Source: Parelaphostrongylus tenuis (taxonomy: Eukaryota; Nematoda; Chromadorea; Rhabditida; Metastrongylidae). From it: DNA of 64,000 nucleotides. The DNA lies in assembly GCA_019055375.1 (NCBI GenBank), contig JAHQIW010004280.1, forward strand, positions 1-64,000, given 5' to 3'. The position numbers and the translations under genes were made by a program. The first letter of the stretch is position 1. Each line of letters begins with the position of its first letter. The notes under the pieces are model-generated. The model saw only the letters and a list, made by a program, of their open reading frames with translations. It did no database searches and had not been told where the DNA came from. Positions 30,968 through 42,000 of the stretch are shown here, one piece after another.

Positions 30968-32252
30968 AAGTGATTATGTGGCATACTGAACTTTGAGCGT
31001 GGTCTCAAGAAAACACTTGGAACGAAAGCTTTGAGATTTCGGAAGTAGTTTGCGTGTTTGGAACAATTTGGGAGCTTTGCATACTATTCAGCTCTACAGA
31101 AGCAGGCCATAAAATTTTAGCGCATGTACTCAGTACTGTCGAAGAGCGGCGTGAAACGTCCGATTTGGATGCGTGGAGACATCATTGCGCGACGACATCG
31201 CCTACGAAGTTGCGACACGGCCGTAATGGAAATCAAGAAAGTTGTGCGATTTTTGTAAAACTACTCTTCGTCTTCGTGTCAAAATGCCGAAGTAAACTAT
31301 GATAAGATTGCTTATGTTTTCGATATTAATCAACCACAATCAGGTGTGACAGCGTGTTCCCCCGTACACAAACATTGCTTCACTTATATCTCACCAACTG
31401 CCGCTTCGTTCAACGTCCCATTCAGCTATGAAGATCTAATAATGATGAGGGTTTTAGTGAACGATGTGATTTCAATTGGTAATCATTTTTATTTGACCGC
31501 CTATTGCGGTGTTATGATGTTTTTCATTGAACCCAATGATCTAAAGTGGGGTGCAAAAACTTTCGCATCAGCCGGTACTTGAACCCAGATGTTACTCTTT
31601 CCGGCAGCATGTGCTAAACCGTTGCACCACCGACGCTTGCTTTGCACTCCACTCTTTCTACGCTACAACGCGTTATCTGTCAAAAGTCAACCGTCTACGG
31701 TGTGGCGGAGAAGTCATTATCGACATGGGACCCACTTTTTGTTGACAGATATTGGGTTTCAAGAAAGAGTAAGATCTGGGTTCAAATCCCGGCTGACGCA
31801 AACGTTTTTGCACCCCACTCTACATCATTAGATCTGTGTTCAGTCTTATCAACGGTAAGCAACCGTCAAACCCACCAAAAGTAAGTTGTCAGCTGAGCCT
31901 CGCATGGCCCCTCTTGTGGTCATCTAACTTTTTCGCTTAACACATGGTGGCTACAACTTCGCATTCGATTGAGAGCGCGCCACTGTCAGATGAAACACTG
32001 TAGAGGACAGAGATGCTAAGGGGGCAGAGCAGAGCTTCCAGAGATGCCAGTTAAGGATGCGGAGGCGGTGGATCCGCAGACTCATAAGAGCTACTAAATA
32101 ATTTAAAAGCTTGAGGAGAAGACGAATAAAACTTGGCCTCGAAGGCTAAAAGATGCAAGTGTCGTGCTATAATGTAACTGCAAGTTCGTAATGGGTGATC
32201 AACTATTGTGTATCAGATAAGAAAAAAACTGCTGATTATCTCGCAAGCAGTC
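30968..32252 (+). repeat. Left module of the repeat complex, copy 1 (direct repeat)
   Basis: About 1.29 kb directly repeated at 39090-40377. By eye the two differ at several positions per 100 bp (for example GTGTTCCCCCGTACAC against GTGTTCCTCCTTACAC), so they are older than the inverted module next door. It contains the tRNA-like palindrome (31547-31826) and ends with a ~100-bp block (CTGATTATCTCGCAAGCAGTC) that is also the end of the inverted module. ORFs inside (31054, 31551, 31589, 31642) exist in both copies only because the DNA is duplicated. Confidence 0.85.
31547..31826. repeat. Palindrome with tRNA-like arms (family T)
   Basis: Left arm TGGGGTGCAAAAACTTTCGC... and right arm ...GCAAACGTTTTTGCACCCCA are inverted copies of about 54 bp, each holding a B-box (GGGTTCAAATCCCGGC on the right). 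On the minus strand the left arm continues into a full tRNA-like sequence with D-arm GTGCAACGGTTTAGCAC. The right arm has only the 3' half. The same element is repeated at 39665-39944, as a solo at 27482-27556, and decayed at 1933-2012. Confidence 0.7.
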
Positions 32253-32581
32253 ATATAAAAGGCACTGGTTCGATCCTCTCCCCAGAATTCCACTGCAGTC
32301 AGTCGACTGAGAACGCTTTAGTTCGGCTTCTTTCAAGATATATCTCCAAGCTTCTTTACCAGCATTCTAAGCTTACAAAAGGAAGGTGAAATCTTGAAGT
32401 AGAAACCGAAACATTACATAATATGGACCTTTATGGAGGAAGAGTGCGAGGACAAGAATCGAATGCAAGAATGTCTGGTTTCCGCACTGTAATCTGCGAG
32501 AAAGCGTCGTACAAAAAAAAACCAATTCGCTGCTACGAAAGGAAACTTTGACCAAGGAAAAGCCAACAAATGCAAAACGTC

Positions 32582-32654
32582 TGTTCCCGGTGAGGATCGA
32601 ACTCAAAACCTTCACATCATGAGACTGACGCGCTGCCGACTGCGCTACGGAAGC
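32582..32654 (-). pseudogene. tRNA-Met(CAT) pseudogene
   Basis: 73 nt on the minus strand, GCTTCCG acceptor, CTCATGA anticodon loop (CAT). Compared with the intact copy at 42322-42394, the anticodon 3' strand is changed (TGTGA instead of TCTGA), the T stem is mismatched (TTTTGAG for TCGTGAG) and the 3' acceptor reads GGGAACA. It sits in the left arm of the palindrome. Probably non-functional. Confidence 0.75.
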
Positions 32655-33206
32655 ATGGAATCGACCTCTTGATATATGTGTAACGATTTTTCAGTTTCGT
32701 TATATTCGAAGAATTTGTAAAACGTGACTGCGAGGAAGCGAATGGGATAAGAGAACGGCTAAAATCGCACAATGAAGTATGAAAACAGGCAGCATAAAAT
32801 AAACGAAATATTACTCTGACGGATATAATGTTATACTTTTACAGAAATAAGAGTCGTTTTTTGTAAGTGCAGTCACTTGAGAGTTAATGAGTTGTTTTCC
32901 AAATTTTACATACGTCGTCCCATATCGATCAAGCATGCATTACACCTAATCATGACTATGCAATTGTGACTATAAATGCTACCTTTCCTTCGAGTGCTTT
33001 ATTAAGACCACGCTCAAATTTCAGTAGATCCTTTCATTATTATTTGAGCCAACATGTCATGTGGTCTGGTAAAGGCTCTTGTACAGCCCGAGACACGTGT
33101 TTCGTCCTTACAGACTCATCAGCCGGGCAGAACCCGTCGTCTGTCGATCTTCTATAGTCAGTTCTCTCGGGAGCCTTACACTCCTTATATATAGTTATCG
33201 ACGACT

Positions 33207-35703
33207 GTTAGAAACGACATAAAGTTGATCCGAATTATCTAGATATCTTCAGAGATGTCGCAGCTAATAGCATTTATAGTCACAATTGCATAGTCATGAT
33301 TAGGTGAAATGCATGCTTGATCGATATGGGACGACGTATGTAAAATTTGGAAAACATCTCATTAACTCTCAAGTGACTGCGCTTACAAAAAACGACTCTT
33401 ATTTATTGTAAAAGTATAACAGTGTAACCATCAGAGTAATATTTCGTTTATTTCATGCTGCCTGTTCTCACACTTTATTGTGCGATTTTAGCAGTTCTCT
33501 TATTCGTCACAATCACGTTTTACAAAGGCTTTGAATATAACGAAACTGAAAAATCGTTACACATATATCAACAGGTCGACTCCATCCTTCCGTAGCGCAG
33601 TCGGCAGCGCGTCAGTCTCATAATCTGAAGGTCGTGAGTTCGAGCCTCACCGGGAGCAGTCGTTTTGCATTTGTTGGCTTTTCTTTGGTCAAAGTCTCCT
33701 TTCGTAGCGGCGAGTTGGTTTTTTTTTGTACGACGCTTTGTCGCAGATTACAGTGCGGAAACCAGAAATTCTTGTATTCAATTAGTGTCCTCGCACTCTT
33801 CCTTCATAAAGGTCCATATTACGTAACGTTTTGGTTTCTTTTTCTTTACAGTTTCCTTTCTGCGTCTTTGTGTCTGTCTTTGCGCTGTCTGTTTTTGCAA
33901 CGTGTCAAGTAAACGGTTAACTTTCACATTTTGAAATATGCTTTATGATATGTGTTTTCTTTAATAAGCATCACATCGATATCGTCAGTGGCACGCAATT
34001 TCGTTCTTCAACGAAGATTTTTTTCTGAGTTCTAGAGAAAAAATCTTTATGTTCCTTGTTAATAAAACACGATTTTCTCTAGAAGACTCCATATTTTTCG
34101 TAGACGTAAAACTCCTATCTGCAAAGCAAACTCTGATGTGATATGTTGCTTTATTTTCGCCCTCACAGTGCGCTATGAATACCTTTTCAAATACCAGTTT
34201 GAGCTCCAAATTTGCCGAGATGTGAGATATCGAGTAAACTTTGTTTTATCCAATATGAAGTGATGCACGCACTTCAGCTGACTAAATAAGACAAACCGAG
34301 TGTGAATTATATTTTTGTTTTTGAAACCAAACGAGGCATCGAATTCCTCGTGTTTTGAGTTCTGGAATGATCGAAAAAACGACCTCTGAGTATTTGAGTG
34401 TCAAAACACTCTCATTGACCGCAACGAGATAAACTGTGGCATTATCACTTTTCTTAACTGGCATTCACTCTTTGTAATTCAAATGTTTCAGAAATCCTAC
34501 GCGCTAAGGTTTTATGTTTCTTTGACAGAAATGATAAATATTATCGAATTCAACTAATTAAGTAGCTTCAACGCTGATATTATAAAATTTTGCTATATAT
34601 TGAATGTATGATCATATTACTTATCGAACTATAAAACTCAAGGGCATGATAATTTTTTTGAAAAAAAATTTTGGAGCACGAAGTGACAGAATAGGTCCAT
34701 TACAAGCACATCAATCACATAAGAGCTCGTACTCACAGCTTCTGACGTCCGGAGACCCATAATAGAAATCATCCTTGGCCTTACTTGAAATTGAAACTCA
34801 GTTTCAGAAACATCGTTTCTTTCCGATATAGAATAAGTACTGAATCTCTGATGAGGAGACATTTTCAAAGCTTAACCGAGCTGAAATTGGGAGCTGAAAA
34901 AATTGTGATATTATTTTTGCTCAGCGCACTAATAAGCCTTCCAATGATCACTTGTAGACAAAAACTTCGGCCTTCTGCTTAGAGGCCGATGTTTTGGAAG
35001 AAGCAAACCGCTGCTATTCGCTTTGCTTTCGCGTCAAAGAACGTCTTGGAAAAACGATTCAATTTTATTATCACGGCTTCGTCAGCAGTTTCCGATGCTG
35101 CCGCATAATAGACCGCTCATAATGGCATGAATCACACTTACGTTAAAAAACATTCCATAAAATGACATCTATCATCGAAAGATAGGGAAAGAAATTCAAA
35201 AGAGTCATTCATTGACTTCTATGTGAGGACAACACAAGAAGAACATCGGACAATTTCACTGCGTAACTTCCAAGAGTTGACGAAGATAACTTTATTAGAA
35301 GATCGATGAGAATGTTGAACCGATCTATTTTGAGTCCGGCATTGGCAATATCCACACTAATTCATAGTGTCCCAAAAGTAAAAGCTTGCGCAGCAGTAGA
35401 AGCGTAAGACTGTTCCGTTATTATCAGCATGGGTAAAGCCATATGTACACCCTGAATGCGAAAAAGAAACTAGAGTTAATAAGATAGGAACGAATGCTGA
35501 GAAGCATTGATTTCCTACAGAAGTAAACAATAAACTAGAGGCTTGCTCATTTGGTCAACCTCTCTCAGCAAAACCGTCAAAAAAAAAAACAAGCATAACG
35601 CTTTGACTGCTTGCGAGATGATCAGCAGTTTTTTTCTTATCTGATACACAATAATTGATCACCTATTGCGAACTTGCAGATACTTTAAAGCACATTACTT
35701 GCA
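33207..35703 (-). repeat. Right module of the repeat complex, inverted copy
   Basis: About 2.5 kb that is the reverse complement of 40278-42774 with only occasional differences by eye (roughly one or two per 100 bp where I compared). It contains tRNA-Met (33586-33658) and several ORFs (33634, 33985, 34282, 34638, 34785) that are the same in the partner copy. In the diverged third copy (43498-44455) indels break those frames, so I do not regard them as genes. One boundary is TGTTAGAAACGAC (33207); the other is the 100-bp GCAAGCAGTC block. Confidence 0.85.
33586..33658 (+). tRNA. tRNA-Met(CAT), possibly impaired
   Basis: 73 nt: D-arm GCGCAGTCGGCAGCGC, anticodon arm TCAGTCTCATAATCTGA with CAT, T-arm GTGAGTTCGAGCCTCAC. 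All arms match the usual eukaryotic elongator tRNA-Met. The first acceptor base is C (CCTTCCG) where the 42322 copy has G, so position 1 cannot pair with C72. Elongator rather than initiator type because of the GTTCGA T-loop. Carried within the inverted module. Confidence 0.75.
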
Positions 35704-36001
35704 TCGGCTGATTGAAGTGATCCGGTATACTTTATTCTCATTAAAATGAACTGTCATTCAGACGAATCGTTTGTTCCACAGCACAGACCGTTGCTGATGA
35801 AACATGATACAATACTACGTGATTTTGACTAATGAGCATGGTACAGAAGATAGGCATGTAAGGAGAATGAAGATGTGCTGTCCCAATACAGATATTTTAG
35901 GAGATTTAGGTCAAGTCGTTGCCTTCTGAATCGAATGAGTACTATATGAGCACTTCTCGACGACACATGCTATTAATGCCTATGTTCTATAAACAAGGCG
36001 A

Positions 36002-36356
36002 ATGATGGCGGATTTATTGCAATACGCATCGCAGATGACGGAACATCCACAGTGTTGTCCGGATGGCCCTACATCCGACGGTGGGGTCACCGCGAATGTG
36101 CTGAAAAGTGAGCAATCTGACATAGCTTATCTTACACATTTAGAATATTTTGTTCAGCTACGATGAAAAAAAAACCCTTGTAACTCTTTTTGATAAGCTA
36201 TATGACGTCGTAATGTGCTTCTCATGTGATCGGTTGAAGTTGTAATAAAACCTCGAGGCAAATCTGGGGCTCAAAACATCGACGAAAAATTCTAGTGCAT
36301 ATGGTGTTTTGAGCGCATGTAGCAAACAACAACGATTTACAAACAGTTCACATATG
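36002..36356 (+). CDS. Unknown gene, first two exons
   Basis: ATG at 36002 (a second ATG follows at once). MMADLLQYASQMTEHPQCCP, then DGPTSDGGVTANVLK and a GTGAGC donor at 36108 with one base left over. Exon 36323-36356 follows GCATGTAG and joins in phase as TNNNDLQTVHI before GTAACA. A further coding-like string (YTYDDELLNLPIPKYI) occurs near 36423-36470. A 67-codon plus ORF (36542-36745) ends with KCVKIFINCCKSERKDCVQH. Joining of these last parts is unproven. No family recognised. Confidence 0.42.
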
Positions 36357-36759
36357 GTAACATGTCCCGTCACGATTTATCCTAATTATCCCAAGCACAT
36401 GAGGGCAAAAGATAGGCTATCTCATACACGTATGATGATGAACTGCTAAATCTGCCTATTCCTAAATATATTTGAATCTATCAAACTTGCTCGAAGCTAT
36501 AGAGCCGACGCAAGGTCTCATTCATACCGATTTCAACCGCCGTGTCGATCGAATGGACGATGAATAGTATCGTGCAGAGACCTATTGCTGTTATTATCCA
36601 CTTTCTCATTGGTCATCGGCTTACTCTGAATGAAAATTATCAAAAGAGACTTGGAAAAGACGACATCAAAAGGAGAAAATGTGTAAAAATTTTTATAAAC
36701 TGCTGCAAGAGCGAAAGAAAAGACTGCGTCCAGCACATGAAGTAATTAACCTGTTAGTT

Positions 36760-37150
36760 GAACTTTACTGCGAGTTTTTTTTTTGATAAGAGGAAATGAA
36801 AATAAAAAGCCCATACTGGTAGCACAATAGGGTAAAGTCTTTTCTACAATTTCGCTAAACTAAAAAAAGACTTATCATGTTATAAAAAGTCCTCCTTTTT
36901 GGCTTTGATATAACACGATCTCCTCTACACGCTCATACGTTTTTGGTGCATATATTAGGTGTACAAATGTGACTTCGCCATTTTTTTCTTGCTATAATAT
37001 TGGTAAAGATAAAGATATGTGGATTCTTTTTCTGTTCAAAAGTGCGTTAAAAACCCTATTTATTCATGTCTTCTCGAAAACAAAACATTTTATATGATGC
37101 TTTTTGTAGGACTTTAAAGATAACTTTTGTACCCGAAAAACATTATTTTG
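36760..37150. other. No feature recognised
   Basis: AT-rich sequence; runs of T and A, no ORF or shared repeat. Confidence 0.35.
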
Positions 37151-37153
37151 TGC

Positions 37154-37445
37154 ATTTGGCGCAGTAGTTAAAGTTGCTCTGCGTCGCGCACAAGGTGGAT
37201 GATGATTCGACCTCGCGCTCACCAGGCCATTCACCCTTGCGGGGTCGGTTAATTGGCAGCGGAGTGTCTCAGACTTGTCTGGGAGGAAAAGCAGCACTGA
37301 CTCGGTTCAGCGTGTGGGCACCGCGAGTCAATGTAAAGGCCAGATATGCATTTAATCACCTGAAACGAAGCCAAAAATTTAAGACGAATGCATGACGCAT
37401 CCCACAGTGATTAATCAGCGCCGACAGCTCTACCCTTTATCTCTT
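37154..37445 (+). repeat. tRNA-derived SINE (family S), near full length
   Basis: A-box region TTGGCGCAGTAGTTAAAGTT, B-box-like GATGATTCGACCTCG, then a body with GGGGTCGGTTAATTGGCAGC, CAGACTTGTCTGGGAGGA, AAGCAGCACTGACTCG and a conserved core AAGGCCAGATATGCATTTAA, ending CATCCCACAGTGATTAATCAGCG. The same order is found at 48288-48600 (+) and 44465-44745 (-), and truncated at 56445-56620. No coding role. Confidence 0.8.
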
Positions 37446-37449
37446 TAAC

Positions 37450-38020
37450 TGACGGTGCAATGTTGAGAGAGTAAGGTGGTTAGATAAATCATCCTTAAAC
37501 CTCCCTTTTCAGCTCTTTTATGACGTTTTCGATTAGTTTTGCAAGATGGAGTCGGGCGTCATCATGCAAGAAAACTGCGTAGTTGGTGCGCTTTGGTTTC
37601 TTAACATGATTTGTTCAATGAAATTGCATTACCTCGATATTGTTTAATTCCTACGAATATTTTGGTGCAGAACTTGCCTGTACTTGCTTTAAGATGGAGC
37701 TCACCTCACACGACAGTTTCACTCTGTATATATAGGCAAGTTGTAAACAAAAAATGTTCGCAAGAAAATACGCAACCCAAACGACACCAAAATCAAGCGG
37801 TTTCAATCACTTTTGGTTAATAAATCTGCAAAGTAATGCGTTTTTCGGGCACAAAAGTCGTCCTCCCCAAAATCCCATGGAAACCACCATATGAAACATT
37901 TCATATATAAAGAACCTACAAATAAGTAGTGTTTTCAATATAATATCAAACGAATAAAAAAAATCTGCACATCACTACCTTTACTACTAAAACAGCAAAA
38001 AAAAACGGCAGAGTTATATC
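37450..38020. other. No feature recognised
   Basis: A plus ORF (37611-37820) without splice or domain support; otherwise AT-rich. Confidence 0.3.
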
Positions 38021-38027
38021 TGTACAC

Positions 38028-38125
38028 CTAATATGTGTGCATATATACATATATACATGTATATATATGTACATATATATACATATGTACGTGTACATGT
38101 ATATATGTATATGATATATATCTTA
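38028..38125. repeat. TA/CA-rich microsatellite with dyad symmetry
   Basis: About 100 bp of imperfect (TACATATA)n/(TGTATATA)n. Both strands read alike, so ORFs at 38028 (-) and 38035 (+) consisting of I/Y/T/C/H/V are artefacts. Could extrude hairpins. Confidence 0.85.
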
Positions 38126-38674
38126 TGTATGACGAAAAGTATGAGGGGGAACGTCGTTTCCTTTCTTTCTCACAGCACCCCTTCTCAAAACCCAGATCAA
38201 TTCTCATAATCACCAGCATTTATGTTATGAAATGGCCACTAAATGTTTGGTGAGATGATATCCATAGATCCGACCTAGTGAGCAAAGCGAAATATCCAGA
38301 ATTTGCGATAGCGAATGATTACTTAAAGCCTACGGGAAGACTTTCTCGAGCAAAAAAGATTCAGTCCTAAAAGGTTAATGAAAGCCATAATGGAGGCAGA
38401 ATAACATAGCAAGAGAGAGAGAACATAACAAGAGAACATAAAATTCAACATATTGTTCCAAGCGCAAATTTGAGAATTTCATGGATAGAGAGAAAAAGAC
38501 GTGATAAATAGGCGAAGCACGTCCATCTGCACAATAAACGAAAACGCGTCAAATCAAATGAACAATTTAAGTGATGAAATGCGTGGACGTTGACGTGTTC
38601 CGCTTATAATTCTGCGATTAATACTTATCTATACTTATTTGTGTACTCGAATTGTCTTTTGCATATTAATTGAG

Positions 38675-39090
38675 CTAAACATATCATGCGGTTGTTATAG
38701 GGCAAACTTATATAGCCCCATACACGTGTTTCGACCTTGACAGTCCAGTTTCATGAGCAGTGTTCTACACTCAATGGCTCTTGGCTGGTATCGTCAATTT
38801 ATCATACTTTTCGTGATTTGAAGAAAACACTTGAAACGAAAGATATGATACATTGACGATACCAGCCAAGAACAATCAAGTGAACAACACTGCCCATTCA
38901 GCGATAATTTTGGTTGATGGTTGGTGTAAAATGTCCGTCGTCGCCTACTTCTGCTATAGGCGATTGAGCTCCCCGAGAGGACTGGCGAAAGGCGAAGTGT
39001 GCCACTTGACTGGTGAGACTCTTAAGGTCGAAACACATGTATCGGGCCATTTAAGTCAGCCCTATATAATAGACCACATGCGTGGTTGAA
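38675..39090. repeat. Two family-H copies head to head
   Basis: 38675-38830 reads on the minus strand from a CTTGGCTGGTATCGTCAAT-type start to an ACACGTGTATGGGGC end; 38825-39090 reads on the plus strand as the longest copy in the window (GAAAACACTTGAAACGAAAG ... CAACACTGCCCATTCAGCG ... AGAGGACTGGCGAAAGGCG ... CGAAACACATGTATCGGGCC ... ATAGACCACATG). The left module of the repeat complex starts right at its end (39090). Confidence 0.65.
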
Positions 39091-42000
39091 AAGTGATTAT
39101 CTGGCATGCTGAACTTTGAGCGTGGTCTCAAGAAAACACTTGAAACGAAAGCCATTAGATTTCGGTAGTAGTTTGTTTGTTTGGAACAATTTGGGAGCTT
39201 TGCATACTATTCAGCTCTACAGAAGCAGGCCATAAAACTTCAGCGCATGTACTCCGTACTGTCGAAAAACGCCGCGAAACGTCCGATTTGGATGCGTAGA
39301 GACATCATTGCGCGACGACATCGCCTACGAAGTTGCGACACGGCCGTAATGGAAATCAAGAAAGTTGTGCGATTTTTTTAAAACTACTCTTCGTCTTGGT
39401 GTCAAAATGCCGAAGTAAACTATGATAAGATTGCTTATGTATTCGATATTAATCAACCACAATCAGGTGTAACAGCGTGTTCCTCCTTACACAAACGTTG
39501 CTTCACTTATATTTCACCAACTACCGCTTCGTTCAACGTCCCATTCAGCCATGAAGATCTAATAATGATGAGGTTTTTTAGTGAACGATCTGAATTCAAT
39601 TGGTAATCACTCTTATTTGACCGCCTATTGCGGTGTTATGATGTTTTCAATGAACCCAATGATCTAAAGTGGGGTGCAAAAACTTTCGCATCAGCCGGTA
39701 CTTGAACCCAGATGTTACTCTTTCCGGCAGCATGTGCTAAACCGTTGCACCACCGACGCTTGCTATACACTCCACTCTTTCTACGCTACAACGCGTTATC
39801 TGTCAAAAGTCAACCGTCTACGGTGTGGCGGAGAAGTCATTATCGACATTGGACCCACTTTTTGTTGACAGATATTGGGTTTCAAGAAAGAGTAAGATCT
39901 GGGTTCAAATCCCGGCTGACGCAAACGTTTTTGCACCCCACTCTACATCATTAGGTCTGTGTTCAGTCTTATCAACGGTAAGCAACCGTCAAACCCACCA
40001 AAAGTAAGTTGTCAGCTGAGCCTCGCATGGCCCCTCTTGTGGTCATCTAACTTTTTCGCTTAACACATGGTGGCTACAACTTCGAATTCGATTGAGAGCG
40101 CGCCACTGTCAGATGAAACACTGTAGAGGACAGAGATGTTAAGGGGGCAGAGCAGAGCTTCAAGAGATGCCAGTTAAGGATGCCGAGGCAGTGGATCCGC
40201 AGTCTCATAAGAGCTACTAAATAATTCAAAAGTTTGAGAAAAAGACGAATAAAATCTTGGCCTCAAAGGCCAAAAGATGCAAGTAATGTGCTTTAATGTA
40301 TCTGCAAGTTTGTAATAGGTGATCAATTATTGTGTATCAGATAAGAAAAAAAACTGCTGATCATCTCGCAAGCAGTCAAAGCGTTATGCTTGTTTTTTTT
40401 TTGACGGTTTTGCTGAGAGAGGTTGACCAAATGAGCAAGCCTCTAGTTTATTGTTTACTTCTGTAGGAAATCAATGCTTCTCAGCATTCGTTCCTATCTT
40501 ATTAACTCTAGTTTCTTTTTCGCATTCAGGGTGTACATATGGCTTTACCCATGCTGATAATAACGGAACAGTCTTACGCTTCTACTGCTGCGCAAGCTTT
40601 TACTTTTGGGACACTATGAATTAGTGTGGATATTGCCAATGCCGGACTCAAAATAGATCGGTTCAACATTCTCATCGATCTTCTAATAAAGTTATCTTCG
40701 TCAACTCTTGGAAGTTACGCAGTGAAACTGTCCGATGTTCTTCTTGTGTTGTCCTCACATTGAAGTCAATGAATGACTCTTTTGAATTTCTTTCCCTATC
40801 TTTCGATGATAGATGTCATTTTATGGAATGTTTTTTAACGTAAGTGTGATTCATGCCATTATGAGCGGTCTATTATGCGGCAGCATTGGAAACTGCTGAC
40901 GAAGCCGTGATAATAAAATTGAATCGTTTTTCCAAGACGTTCTTTGACGCGAAAGCAAAGCGAATAGCAGCGGTTTGCTTCTTCCAAAACATCGGCCTCT
41001 AAGCAGAAGGCCGAAGTTTTTGTCTACAATTGATCATTGGAAGGCTTATTAGTGCGCTGAGCAAAAATAATATCACAATTTTTTCAGCTCCCAATTTCAG
41101 CTCGGTTAAGCTTTGAAAATGTCTCCTCATCAGAGATTCAGTACTTATTCTATATCGGAAGAAACGATGTTTCTGAAACTGAGTTTCAATTTCAAGGAAG
41201 GCCAAGGATGATTTCTATTATGGGTCTCCGGACGTCAGAAGCTGTGAGTACGAGCTCTTATGTGATTGATGTGCTTGTAATGGACCTATTCTGTCACTTC
41301 GTGCTCCAAAATTTTTTTTCAAAAAAATTATCATGCCCTTGAGTTTCATAGTTCGATAAGTAATATGACCATACATTCAATATATAGCAAAATTTTATAA
41401 TATCAGCGTTGAAGTTACTTAATTAGTTGAATTCGATAATATTTATCATTTCTGTCAAAGAAACATAAAACCTTAGCGCGTAGGATTTCTGAAACATTTG
41501 AATTACAAAGAGTGAATGCCAGTTAAGAAAAGTGATAATGCCACAGTTTATCTCGTTGCGGTCAATGAGAGTGTTTTGACACTCAAATACTCAGAGGTCG
41601 TTTTTTCGATCATTCCAGAACTCAAAACACGAGGAATTCGATGCCTCGTTTGGTTTCAAAAACAAAAATATAATTCACACTCGGTTTGTCTTATTTAGTC
41701 AGCTGAAGTGCGTGCATCACTTCATATTGGATAAAACAAAGTTTACTCGATATCTCACATCTCGGCAAATTTGGAGCTCAAACTGGTATTTGAAAAGGTA
41801 TTCATAGCGCACTGTGAGGGCGAAAATAAAGCAACATATCACATCAGAGTTTGCTTTGCAGATAGGAGTTTTACGTCTACGAAAAATATGGAGTCTTCTA
41901 GAGAAAATCGTGTTTTATTAACAAGGAACATAAAGATTTTTTCTCTAGAACTCAGAAAAAAATCTTCGTTGAAGAACGAAATTGCGTGCCACTGACGATA

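Larger units (their letters stand above)
32402..33838. repeat. Long palindrome carrying two tRNA-Met copies
   Basis: Arm 32402-32980 and arm 33269-33838 are inverted repeats of about 575 bp around a 288-bp spacer (32981-33268). Each arm has a tRNA-Met sequence pointing away from the centre's opposite arm (32582-32654 minus, 33586-33658 plus). The spacer contains an inverted family-H fragment (33048-33135). The right arm is the end of the ~2.5-kb inverted module; the left arm is a more diverged copy of that same end. Confidence 0.75.

Noticed and set aside
33634..33912. 92-codon ORF identical at 42068-42346
   Set aside because: It starts inside the tRNA-Met gene and exists in both loci because of the duplication.
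33985..34464. ORFs of 74 and 60 codons identical at 41771-41995 and 41516-41698
   Set aside because: Identity follows from the recent DNA duplication. In the diverged third copy (43498-44455) indels break the frames, so there is no sign of protein-level selection.
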